A DNA stretch of 64,000 bases, from assembly GCA_028284345.1 (NCBI GenBank), contig JANQRY010000003.1:62001-126000 (forward strand), in the 5' to 3' direction. The DNA is from Hyphococcus sp. (lineage in GTDB: Bacteria > Pseudomonadota > Alphaproteobacteria > Caulobacterales > Parvularculaceae). The notes beneath the pieces are model-generated. The model made no database searches. It saw nothing but the letters and a program-made list of their open reading frames with translations, and was not told the DNA's origin. The translations under genes were made by a program, and so were the position numbers. Positions 34,849 to 42,132 of this stretch are shown one piece after another (the first letter of the stretch is position 1; the number at the start of each line of letters is the position of its first letter).

Positions 34849-35778
34849 GTGGTACTAGCCCTTAAGCATTTAGCTCTTGGCGTTCCGGACTTAAAGGTCG
34901 GCGCTGATTTCTACACTGCGTTCGGCCTCAACATGAAAGAAACCGGCGATCGCATCGGCTTTCGTTGCGACGACCGGGAACATGACGAGATTGTTCTCAT
35001 TGAGACCGGAAAAAACCGGAAATTTAATCACATCGCATTTGCGACCGACGCGGAAGGGTTTGCGAAAATCCAGCAAAACCTCAAAGCGCGGGACGTGGAA
35101 CTGCTCGACCCGCCGTTTCCTGACACATATGACGGTCTGTGGTTTCGCGACCCCGACGGCAACCTGGTGAATGTTCATGTCGCGCCAATCCAGGCGCGCA
35201 CGAAGGAACCAGAGCCCGAGGTCAACAGGCCCGGCGTCATGAACAGGAAAAATGCGCACGGATGTCCTCCGTTCGATATGGATCCGCGTCCGCGCCGTTT
35301 CGGTCATATGATTCTCTTTACGCCCAACATTCTTTCGCAGACGGAATTTTATACCGAAGTCCTCGGCATGAAGCTCAGCGCCCGAATTGTCGGCGACTAC
35401 GCTGCTTTTCTGCGCGCCGCCGGCGACAGCGATCACCACGTTCTCGGCTTCCTGAGTTCACCGGCGCCGGGCTTTCATCATGCAAGCTTTGAAATGAGCT
35501 CCATCGACGAAGCCGAAGTCGCCGCGCAACGCGTTTTCGGCAAGGGCTACAAGCACGCCTGGGGTCCGGGCCGCCACGGCGTCGGATCAAATTATTTCCA
35601 TTACTTCCGCGACCCGTGGAACGGCTTGACGGAATATTTCTTTGACATCGATTACGTCACTGCCGATTACGACTGGGGCGTCGATGATTTCACCAAGAAG
35701 GAAGGCATGTTCCTGTGGTCCGCCGACGGGCCGCCGCCGAAAGATTTCGGCCAGAACTACGAGGCCGACGAGCACTAA
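34849..35778 (+). CDS. VOC-type extradiol ring-cleavage dioxygenase (BphC/catechol 2,3-dioxygenase-like)
   Basis: 309 aa with two VOC domains (about 1-125 and 145-300). The metal ligands are visible in the second: His in RFGHMILF, His in FHHASFEM and Glu in LTEYFFD. Start is GTG at 34849, placed 6 nt after a strong AAGGAGG. It should open a catechol-type ring by meta cleavage; its product would suit the hydrolase two genes upstream. A second VOC dioxygenase with the same ligand pattern is at 56083-57069. Confidence 0.88.
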   Translation: MVLALKHLALGVPDLKVGADFYTAFGLNMKETGDRIGFRCDDREHDEIVLIETGKNRKFNHIAFATDAEGFAKIQQNLKARDVELLDPPFPDTYDGLWFRDPDGNLVNVHVAPIQARTKEPEPEVNRPGVMNRKNAHGCPPFDMDPRPRRFGHMILFTPNILSQTEFYTEVLGMKLSARIVGDYAAFLRAAGDSDHHVLGFLSSPAPGFHHASFEMSSIDEAEVAAQRVFGKGYKHAWGPGRHGVGSNYFHYFRDPWNGLTEYFFDIDYVTADYDWGVDDFTKKEGMFLWSADGPPPKDFGQNYEADEH

Positions 35779-35838
35779 CAGGCGTTCGGCGTCCGTCTAC
35801 GCGCCTATGCGCAAATCACCTATCTGTGGAGCAACAAT

Positions 35839-36438
35839 GTGACAAAAGTTCTCGTGCTTTATTACTCGAGTTACGGCCATGTGGAGACAATGGCCGAAGC
35901 GATCGCCGAAGGCGCGCGGTCGGAAGGCGCCGAAGCGGACGTCAAGCGCGTCCCGGAAACGGCGCCGGAGGCTGTCGTCAAGGACGCGCACTTTAAAACG
36001 GATCAGGCCGCGCCTGTGGCCGAGGTTGAGGACCTTCCCAACTACGACGCCATCATCTTCGGCGCGCCGACGCGATATGGCCGGATCCCGTCGCAGATGG
36101 CGGCCTTTCTCGATCAGACCGGCGGCCTATGGGCCCGCGGCGCGCTTAACGGCAAGATCGGCGGCGCCTTTACGTCGACGGCGACCCAGCATGGCGGTCA
36201 GGAAACGACCCTGTTTTCGCTGATCACCAACATGCTGCATCTCGGGATGACTGTTGTCGGCCTGCCCTACAGCTATCAGGCGCAGATGACGCTCGACGAG
36301 GTCGCTGGCGGCACGCCCTATGGCGCAACGACTATCGCCGGCGGCAAGGGACAGCGCCAGCCGTCGGAAATCGATCTCGGCGGCGCCCGCCATCAGGGCG
36401 CGCTCATCGCCGCGCTCGCTAAAAAGGCTGCGGGCTGA
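35839..36438 (+). CDS. wrbA: NAD(P)H:quinone oxidoreductase, WrbA type
   Basis: 199 aa flavodoxin-fold protein. FMN loop [12 protein letters not shown] near residue 8, [13 protein letters not shown] about 77, [12 protein letters not shown] about 112 and the WrbA-specific tail [15 protein letters not shown]. It reduces quinones by two electrons, which would keep catechols from redox cycling. Start GTG at 35839. Last gene of the operon; a palindromic element follows. Confidence 0.92.
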   Translation: MTKVLVLYYSSYGHVETMAEAIAEGARSEGAEADVKRVPETAPEAVVKDAHFKTDQAAPVAEVEDLPNYDAIIFGAPTRYGRIPSQMAAFLDQTGGLWARGALNGKIGGAFTSTATQHGGQETTLFSLITNMLHLGMTVVGLPYSYQAQMTLDEVAGGTPYGATTIAGGKGQRQPSEIDLGGARHQGALIAALAKKAAG

Positions 36439-36466
36439 CAAAGAAGCGTCGTCAGGCCCGACGCGT

Positions 36467-36536
36467 AATTCGAAAAACCTCATCCTGAGGCGCAAACACG
36501 AAGTTGTTTGCCTCAAAGGATGAGGTCGTTTGAATT
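36467..36536. repeat. palindromic intergenic element, probable bidirectional terminator
   Basis: Long imperfect hairpin between convergent genes. Inner arms CCTCATCC (36478-36485) and GGATGAGG (36518-36525) pair perfectly, GAGG/CCTC and CAAAC/GTTTG pair further in, and flanking AATTC/GAATT extend the stem. Elements with CCTCATCCTGAGG...GGATGAGG cores are common dispersed repeats in Alphaproteobacteria. Only one copy is in this window. Confidence 0.65.
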
Positions 36537-36557
36537 TCGGTAAACCTTAAGGCCGCC

Positions 36558-37079
36558 TCAGCGCCGGGCGTTGCGCCAGGTATCGCGCATAAAATCGACA
36601 ATAAGCGCCGCTTCGCGTTCATCGCGCGGCGCGTAGATCAGGACCGTGTCGGGAGACACGGTCGGTTGGCCCGCGAGCGGATGCAGCTCGGCCCATCCTT
36701 TTTCCATCGCTGCGGATTTCAACGGCTCGGCGAGAATAGCATGCAGGCTGTCGTCTTCGCTGATATGCACATGGGCGATCTCGGTGCCCAATAAAAAACG
36801 GCGTTCGTCCGGCGCCGCACATTGCGGATCGAGATAAAACCCGACCGTTCCCGGCGGCGCCCGCCGGCTCGGGCCAGTCTGAATATCATCGAAACCCGCG
36901 ATGGCGTCGATCATGTATTGGCTGAGTCGTCGGCGTTCCGCTTTATCGGGAAGCTGATCAATCTGACTATGGGGCGCGCAACCCGTCGTTTTGGGCCGCG
37001 TTCCCGCCCGCGCGGGCAGCGCATCTACAAAATCGTTTATCGACACAGGCTCCTCCGATTTCGGTTCGCGATCGGTCAT
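36558..37079 (-). CDS. DUF5519 (luciferase-family) protein
   Basis: 173 aa. The second half has EIAHVHISEDDSLHAIL, GWAELHPLAG and TVLIYAPRDEREAALIV, the pattern of the DUF5519 'luciferase' family, whose function is unknown despite the name. Its ATG shares one base with the mhpD stop (TGATG), so it is translated with the lower meta-pathway genes. The first 60 residues are polar and probably disordered. Confidence 0.75.
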   Translation of the reverse strand: MTDREPKSEEPVSINDFVDALPARAGTRPKTTGCAPHSQIDQLPDKAERRRLSQYMIDAIAGFDDIQTGPSRRAPPGTVGFYLDPQCAAPDERRFLLGTEIAHVHISEDDSLHAILAEPLKSAAMEKGWAELHPLAGQPTVSPDTVLIYAPRDEREAALIVDFMRDTWRNARR

Positions 37080-37855
37080 CAGACAAACGTTGTCCTTACG
37101 CCGCCGAGGCCCTCGATTTTCAGGTCGTATGTTTTGCCGGCACGGACCTCGACGAAGGGACCAAGCGCGCCGGAAAGAATAATGTCACCGGCCATCAACG
37201 GACGGTCGGCGGCCTCCATCACGCGCGCGAGCCACAGCGCCGCGTTCAGCGGGTTCCCGAGGCAGGCCGCGCCCTGCCCCGTGGAAACGGTTTCGCCGTC
37301 TTCGGTAAGCGTCATTTCGCAATTGAGCAGATCGAATTCGCCCAACTTTTTCTTGTCGGCGCCAAGCGTGTATTTCCCTGAGGATGCGTTATCAGCGATC
37401 GTGTCGAAAATCGTGATGTTCCAGTCCTTGATGCGGCTCCCCACAACCTCGAAGGCCGCGACGGCGTAATCGATCGCGTCTTGCAGTTCATCAAGAGGCG
37501 GATCCTTGGACCGAATATCGCGCCCGAGAATAAAGGCGATCTCGCCCTCAATGCGCGGCTGGCATATCGAGGCCGCGGGGATGGTTCCACCATCCTCCAC
37601 CGCCATGTCATCGAACAGCATGCCGTAATCAGGCTGATCGACGCCAAGCTGTTCCTGCACCGCTTTCGACGTCAGGCCGATCTTGCGGCCCGTGAGCTTG
37701 CGTCCCTCTTCAAGCCAGACGCGCGTGTTCGTCTCCTGCACGGCATAGGCCGTATCGATGTCGGGCTCGGCGAAAAGATCGCGCAGGGGCGCAATCGGCG
37801 GCGCGCCGTCATAGACGGTTCTGAGCGCACGCGCCGCATCCTCAATCTTGCTCAT
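37079..37855 (-). CDS. mhpD: 2-oxopent-4-enoate (2-hydroxypentadienoate) hydratase MhpD
   Basis: 258 aa, fumarylacetoacetase-fold hydratase. GRKIGLTSKAVQEQLGVDQPDYG near residue 55, EGEIAFILG about 103, and AACLGNPLNAALWLA about 197 are typical of MhpD/BphH/TodG. It adds water to 2-hydroxypenta-2,4-dienoate to give 4-hydroxy-2-oxovalerate, the substrate of the aldolase encoded upstream. Order mhpF-mhpE-mhpD on the minus strand. Confidence 0.92.
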   Translation of the reverse strand: MSKIEDAARALRTVYDGAPPIAPLRDLFAEPDIDTAYAVQETNTRVWLEEGRKLTGRKIGLTSKAVQEQLGVDQPDYGMLFDDMAVEDGGTIPAASICQPRIEGEIAFILGRDIRSKDPPLDELQDAIDYAVAAFEVVGSRIKDWNITIFDTIADNASSGKYTLGADKKKLGEFDLLNCEMTLTEDGETVSTGQGAACLGNPLNAALWLARVMEAADRPLMAGDIILSGALGPFVEVRAGKTYDLKIEGLGGVRTTFV

Positions 37856-37871
37856 CAGGCTTGTTCCAACA

Positions 37872-38921
37872 TCATGAGGGCGCTGTCCCGCCGGCGCTTT
37901 TGTCTTTCAAAAGGTCCAGCGCGACATCGACAATCATGTCTTCCTGTCCGCCGACCATGCGACGGCGCCCCAGTTCCACGAGAATTTCGCGCGTGTCGAG
38001 ACCGTAATCCTGCGCAGCCTTTTCCGAATGAAGCAGGAAAGACGAATAGACGCCGGCGTAGCCAAGAGAGAGCGTCTCCCGGTCGACCCGCACCGGACGG
38101 TCCTGCAACGGCCTGACCAGCTCTTCAGCGGCGTCCATCAGCGCATAGAGATCGCAGCCATGGCGCCACCCTTTCCGGTCCGCCGCAGCGATGAAAACTT
38201 CAAGCGGCGCGTTGCCGGCCCCGGCGCCCATCCCTCCAAGCGACGCATCAACGCGGCGCGCGCCGTGTTGGGCGGCGACGATGGAGTTCGCAACGCCGAG
38301 CGACAGGTTGTGGTGCGCGTGAACGCCCCGCTCCGTTTCCGGTTTCAGAACCGAATCATAGGCCTTCATCCGCTCAACATAGCCGTCCATGTCGAGCGCG
38401 CCGCCGCTGTCGGTCACATAGACGCATTCGGCGCCGTAGGATTCCATCAGCTTCGCCTGCGCCGCCAATTCATCGGGCGCAACCATATGGCTCATCATCA
38501 AAAAGCCGATCGTATCCATGCCGAGATCGCGCGCGACGCCGATATGCTGTTTTGCGACGTCGGCTTCGGTGCAATGCGTGGCGATCCGCACCGACCGTAC
38601 GCCGAGTTTGTGCGCGTGTTTTAGTTCCTCGATGGTGCCGATGCCGGGCAACAACAATGTCGTGAGCGTCGCGTTTTCAACGACGTCGGCGACGGCCTCG
38701 ATCCATTCCCAATCCGTATGGGCGCCGAAGCCGTAATTGAAGCTCGATCCGTTAAGACCGTCGCCATGGGCGACTTCGATGGCGTCGACGCCCGCCTTGT
38801 CGAGCGCGCGCGCGATATCGCAAACCGCGTCGACGCCATATTGATGGCGGATCGCATGCATGCCGTCCCGCAGGGTGACGTCCTGAATGTAAAGCCTGTC
38901 TGTTTGCGGATCAAAACTCAT
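37872..38921 (-). CDS. mhpE: 4-hydroxy-2-oxovalerate aldolase MhpE
   Basis: 349 aa TIM-barrel of the HMG-CoA-lyase-like family. [15 protein letters not shown] near residue 14 holds the metal-binding Asp and catalytic Arg; [15 protein letters not shown] about 200 holds metal-binding histidines; [10 protein letters not shown] follows. It splits 4-hydroxy-2-oxovalerate into pyruvate and acetaldehyde and normally channels acetaldehyde to MhpF. Its start overlaps the mhpF stop by 4 nt (ATGA), as expected for the two-enzyme complex. Confidence 0.94.
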   Translation of the reverse strand: MSFDPQTDRLYIQDVTLRDGMHAIRHQYGVDAVCDIARALDKAGVDAIEVAHGDGLNGSSFNYGFGAHTDWEWIEAVADVVENATLTTLLLPGIGTIEELKHAHKLGVRSVRIATHCTEADVAKQHIGVARDLGMDTIGFLMMSHMVAPDELAAQAKLMESYGAECVYVTDSGGALDMDGYVERMKAYDSVLKPETERGVHAHHNLSLGVANSIVAAQHGARRVDASLGGMGAGAGNAPLEVFIAAADRKGWRHGCDLYALMDAAEELVRPLQDRPVRVDRETLSLGYAGVYSSFLLHSEKAAQDYGLDTREILVELGRRRMVGGQEDMIVDVALDLLKDKSAGGTAPS

Positions 38922-39871
38922 GACGCACCAACCATCGCGCCCCGGCGCTGTGCAATTTTTTCACCCGTGGCGAGCGCCGCCGACGTCATGATATCGAGAT
39001 TGCCCGCATAGGCCGGCAGATAATGCGCGGCGCCTTCAACCTCCAGAAAAACACTCGTCTTGATGCCCTCATACTGCCCGACGCCCGGTATGCGCACGGG
39101 ACGGTTGGAGCCGAACCGCTCGAACTGCACTTTCTGTTTGAGGCGGTAGCCGGGTACGTAGCGGCGGACTTTCTCAACCATGGCCTCAATCGCCTGTTCG
39201 ATTTCCGCTTCTTCCGCGCCGCTCGACAGGGTGAAGACGGTGTCGCGCATGATCATCGGCGGCTCGGCCGGATTGAGGATAATGATCGCTTTGCCGGTCT
39301 CGGCGCCACCAACCGTTTCAAGGCCCTTCGCCGTCGTTTCGGTAAATTCGTCAATGTTCGCCCGCGTGCCGGGGCCGGCGGATTTTGACGCAATCGACGC
39401 CACGATCTCGGCGTAATGAACCTTTGCAACGGAGGAAACCGCAGCGACGATCGGGATCGTCGCCTGCCCGCCGCAAGTCACCATGTTCACATTGGACGCG
39501 TCGAGATTCGCGTCCCCGTTCACCACCGGCACCACATAAGGGCCGATAGCAGCCGGCGTCAGGTCGACCATGCTTTTGCCGGCGCCGGTCACGACGGCGC
39601 TATGGGCTGCGTGAGCGGCCGCCGACGTCGCGTCAAAGACGATGCCGATCTCTGGCCAGACGTCCATGGACGCCAGCCCGTCAATGCCGTCATGCGTCGT
39701 CTCGACGCCGAGATCGCGCGCCCGCGCCAGCCCGTCCGAAGACGGATCGATGCCGACAAGCGCGCCCATTTCGAGATAATCGGAATTTCGCATGATCTTG
39801 ATCATCAGATCGGTTCCGATATTCCCGGATCCAATGATCGCGACTTTGGTTTTTTGCATGGCCTCGGACAT
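38918..39871 (-). CDS. mhpF: acetaldehyde dehydrogenase (acylating) MhpF
   Basis: 317 aa. NAD-binding [12 protein letters not shown] near residue 13, catalytic Cys in [11 protein letters not shown] about residue 130, RDTVFTL and [23 protein letters not shown] near the C-terminus. It turns acetaldehyde from MhpE into acetyl-CoA. First gene of the mhpF-mhpE-mhpD-DUF5519 operon, divergent from the IclR gene. Confidence 0.94.
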   Translation of the reverse strand: MSEAMQKTKVAIIGSGNIGTDLMIKIMRNSDYLEMGALVGIDPSSDGLARARDLGVETTHDGIDGLASMDVWPEIGIVFDATSAAAHAAHSAVVTGAGKSMVDLTPAAIGPYVVPVVNGDANLDASNVNMVTCGGQATIPIVAAVSSVAKVHYAEIVASIASKSAGPGTRANIDEFTETTAKGLETVGGAETGKAIIILNPAEPPMIMRDTVFTLSSGAEEAEIEQAIEAMVEKVRRYVPGYRLKQKVQFERFGSNRPVRIPGVGQYEGIKTSVFLEVEGAAHYLPAYAGNLDIMTSAALATGEKIAQRRGAMVGAS

Positions 39872-39942
39872 AAACTCCGGTCTCTTCTGATTGTCGCCAA
39901 AGAGATTACTCCCAAAGCTTGACGCGACAATTCAACGACGTC

Positions 39943-39966
39943 ACTCTATTCTCGATATTTGAGAGT
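39943..39966. promoter_or_regulatory. candidate IclR operator in the mhpF/iclR gap
   Basis: ACTCT (39943-39947) and AGAGT (39962-39966) form an inverted repeat spaced by 14 AT-rich bases, and TCTC/GAGA repeat inside it. It lies just before the AGGAGGA site of the IclR gene and about 70 bp before mhpF on the other strand. IclR regulators usually sit divergent to their target operon. The match to any published IclR consensus is weak. Confidence 0.35.
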
Positions 39967-39984
39967 AAAGGAGGAGGGCTGGAC

Positions 39985-40731
39985 ATGCCCGGCGCCGATG
40001 TTCCGACCGGAAAAGCACTGCATTTACTGCAGGATATCATCGCGCTGCAGGGCACGCCCTTCAGCGCGCGCGAATGCAGCGACCGTCTGGGGATGCCGAC
40101 GCCAAACCTTTATCGTCATCTTCAGGTGCTGATGGCGAGCGGCTATCTGGTTCGCCCGCGCCGCGGCCAATACCTGCCGCATCCGCAATTTCTGTCGTCG
40201 CTGCAAGCCTATTCGGCTCATGGCGTCCTGAAAGCAATCGCCAAACCGCTGCTGGAGGCTGCTGCGCCTAAAATCCCGGCGACGTTGCACTTTGGCGTAT
40301 TTGAGAACGACATGGTGACGTATCTCGTTAAGGTCGACTCAACGAAAGATGCGCTGTTTACCGAGGAAAGCATCCAGCTCGAAGCCTACTGCTCGGCGAT
40401 CGGCAAAGTCCTGCTGGCGGCCCTGCCCAAGCGCGACCTCGACGCTTATCTGGCGGACGCCGACTTCCCGCGCCTCACCGACAACACGCTGACAGCGCCC
40501 GAAGAGATTCGCCGCGAACTCACCCTTACAAAACGGCGCGGCTACGGGATCGACAATCGGGAGATCGATGAAGATCTCATTTGTCTCGCCGTTCCCGTCT
40601 CGACAAAGGACGGGGACGTTGTCGGCGCCGTTTCAGCGGCGTCAAGATCTGTCGATTTGATGTCGACAAGACGGAAACGGACGATCGGCGACCTGCGGAC
40701 CGTCGCGCAAAAAATTGGAAATCTGCTTTAA
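39985..40731 (+). CDS. IclR family transcription regulator
   Basis: 248 aa. N-terminal winged helix (GKALHLLQDIIALQGTPFSARECSDRLGMPTPNLYRHLQVL, residues about 8-60; cited here in parts only as motif SARECSDRLGMP) and a C-terminal IclR effector domain with YCSAIGKVLLAALP and GIDNREIDEDLICLAVPV. Start ATG at 39985 follows AGGAGGA by 9 nt; a TTG further upstream would give a longer, less likely form. It probably controls the divergent mhpFED operon. Confidence 0.88.
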   Translation: MPGADVPTGKALHLLQDIIALQGTPFSARECSDRLGMPTPNLYRHLQVLMASGYLVRPRRGQYLPHPQFLSSLQAYSAHGVLKAIAKPLLEAAAPKIPATLHFGVFENDMVTYLVKVDSTKDALFTEESIQLEAYCSAIGKVLLAALPKRDLDAYLADADFPRLTDNTLTAPEEIRRELTLTKRRGYGIDNREIDEDLICLAVPVSTKDGDVVGAVSAASRSVDLMSTRRKRTIGDLRTVAQKIGNLL

Positions 40732-40874
40732 TGACCAGCCCTTCTACAACACAACCCGCCGCAACCTTGCGGCGGTTTGAAAGCCCCATGGCGCGGCTTT
40801 TCACGATACAGTCCGCGATGCGGGAAGGCCGGCAAATCGTTGTCCGCCGCATCATTCGCCGCGGGAACGGCTGA
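40731..40874 (+). CDS. possible 47-aa coupled ORF between iclR and nrtS-like gene
   Basis: Its ATG shares one base with the IclR stop (TAATG) and its TGA shares one base with the next ATG (TGATG), so the three frames form a stop-start chain. The peptide is basic in its second half (RRIIRRGNG) and has no membrane helix or known motif. It may exist mainly to carry ribosomes to the downstream gene. Confidence 0.35.
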   Translation: MTSPSTTQPAATLRRFESPMARLFTIQSAMREGRQIVVRRIIRRGNG

Positions 40875-41131
40875 TGACGCGGAAAAAATACCCGCCGAAC
40901 CATCCCGTTTCCGCATTGCAAACGGCGCTCTCGGGGCGTTACGTGCAAAGAGCGTTCGTGGTTGCGGTGCTTGTCGGGACGATCCTCAACGCCATCAATC
41001 AGGGAGACGTCATTGTCGCCGGCGACGGCGTCGCCTGGCTCAAATTCGCCTTGACCTATTGCGTGCCGTTTTGCGTTTCAACATTTGCCAGTTGGACGGC
41101 GATTATGGAGAACGGACAACGCAACGACTGA
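40874..41131 (+). CDS. NrtS-like nitrate/nitrite transporter
   Basis: 85 aa. RYVQRAFVVAVLVGTILNAINQGD followed by LKFALTYCVPFCVSTFASW gives two membrane helices with the conserved INQGD and LTYxVPxxVS pattern of the NrtS family, small proteins shown in a cyanobacterium to move nitrate and nitrite. (The helix stretch is at residues about 22-70.) It is translationally coupled behind an IclR regulator inside an aromatic cluster, 18 kb from the nitrate operon, so its link to nitrogen is unclear. Confidence 0.7.
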   Translation: MTRKKYPPNHPVSALQTALSGRYVQRAFVVAVLVGTILNAINQGDVIVAGDGVAWLKFALTYCVPFCVSTFASWTAIMENGQRND

Positions 41132-41163
41132 CGAAACGCGACAGCGCCCGCCACGGATGGGGA

Positions 41164-42024
41164 TCAGTCCTGCGTAACGGTGTATCGGATCTTCGAATTC
41201 GGCCGACCGATCACTTTAATCGTCAACGCCGAAGAGCCGTCGTCCTCCGGCCACGCATCGCCCGCGCCGTCCTGCAGCATCCTTAGCGCCATGTCTTCAT
41301 AGGCGTCTAACAACGCCGGCTGATAGCGCTCGGCCACATAAGCCAGCGCCTTGCGTGAAACACCGGCGATGCTGTCGACGACAATGCGGGCCATGGCCGA
41401 CGCGTCCCGGGCCTGACTTGCTTGGCGCAGTTCTGGAAACCGGCTGGCGAGCGGATAAGGCGGCGACTCGCCTTCCGCCTCCCGTAACTGCCTGAAAAGC
41501 GCGATGCGTTCGAGAAGCCCGTCAATCGTTTGCACGACTCTCGGCCCGGAATATTGACACAGTAACGTCACGAGCCGTCGAAACGCCAGCTGGCGGCGGA
41601 AGATCCGGCGTCTCGTCGGCGCCGACGACTCGCCGTCGGCCCCGGCCAACCGTTCGATCAAATCGATCCGGTATTGGATGCGCTCAACGTCCTTTTCACT
41701 GAAAAGTCCGTCGCCGACCGAAATCGCCGCCGCCGCGTTGACGACCAGCATCGCGCAGACCTGTTCCATTTCAGTCGGCGAAAAGGTGGCGACCCGCCCG
41801 CGCTGGTTGGTTTCCGCCTCGATCAGGCCCTCGCGCTGCAACATCCGCAACGCCTCGCGCACCGGCCCCCGGCTGATCTCGAATTCCGTGGCCAGTTGCA
41901 CCTGCGAGAGCGGCTGCCCGCTCTTGACCGCGCCCGACAGGATCATCCGCCGGATCCGCCGATACACGGACATGACGTTTTCTCGGGGCGCGGATAGCTC
42001 AGAAGTGGAGACAGAAACACTCAT
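41164..42024 (-). CDS. GntR family transcription regulator
   Basis: 286 aa. GntR winged helix at residues about 15-85 (LSQVQLATEFEISRGPVRE, LQREGLIEAE), then a helical effector domain. The tail beyond residue 250 is longer than usual. It is divergent from the TonB receptor operon at 42133, and the gap carries alternating AAGTGT/ACACTT half-sites, a likely operator array for this protein. It is distinct from the GntR at 32129 in sequence and in the motif near its gene. Confidence 0.85.
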   Translation of the reverse strand: MSVSVSTSELSAPRENVMSVYRRIRRMILSGAVKSGQPLSQVQLATEFEISRGPVREALRMLQREGLIEAETNQRGRVATFSPTEMEQVCAMLVVNAAAAISVGDGLFSEKDVERIQYRIDLIERLAGADGESSAPTRRRIFRRQLAFRRLVTLLCQYSGPRVVQTIDGLLERIALFRQLREAEGESPPYPLASRFPELRQASQARDASAMARIVVDSIAGVSRKALAYVAERYQPALLDAYEDMALRMLQDGAGDAWPEDDGSSALTIKVIGRPNSKIRYTVTQD

Positions 42025-42072
42025 AAGGTCATCATATTGAAAAAAGTGGATGCATCAACGGAAAATATGTTG

Positions 42073-42099
42073 ACACTTTTCAATCAAGTGTGCACACTT
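42073..42099. promoter_or_regulatory. AAGTGT/ACACTT operator array before receptor operon
   Basis: Half-sites ACACTT (42073-42078), AAGTGT (42086-42091) and ACACTT (42094-42099) alternate. The last two form a perfect 14-bp palindrome AAGTGTGCACACTT; the first two form a perfect 6-bp inverted repeat over 7 bases. A weaker AAGTGG lies at about 42044. The array is in the gap between divergent GntR and TonB receptor genes, overlapping a TTGACA (42070-42075) -35-like hexamer. Confidence 0.6.
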
Positions 42100-42132
42100 T
42101 AGAAAAAGGTTAAAAAACCATAGGTGAGGGAA

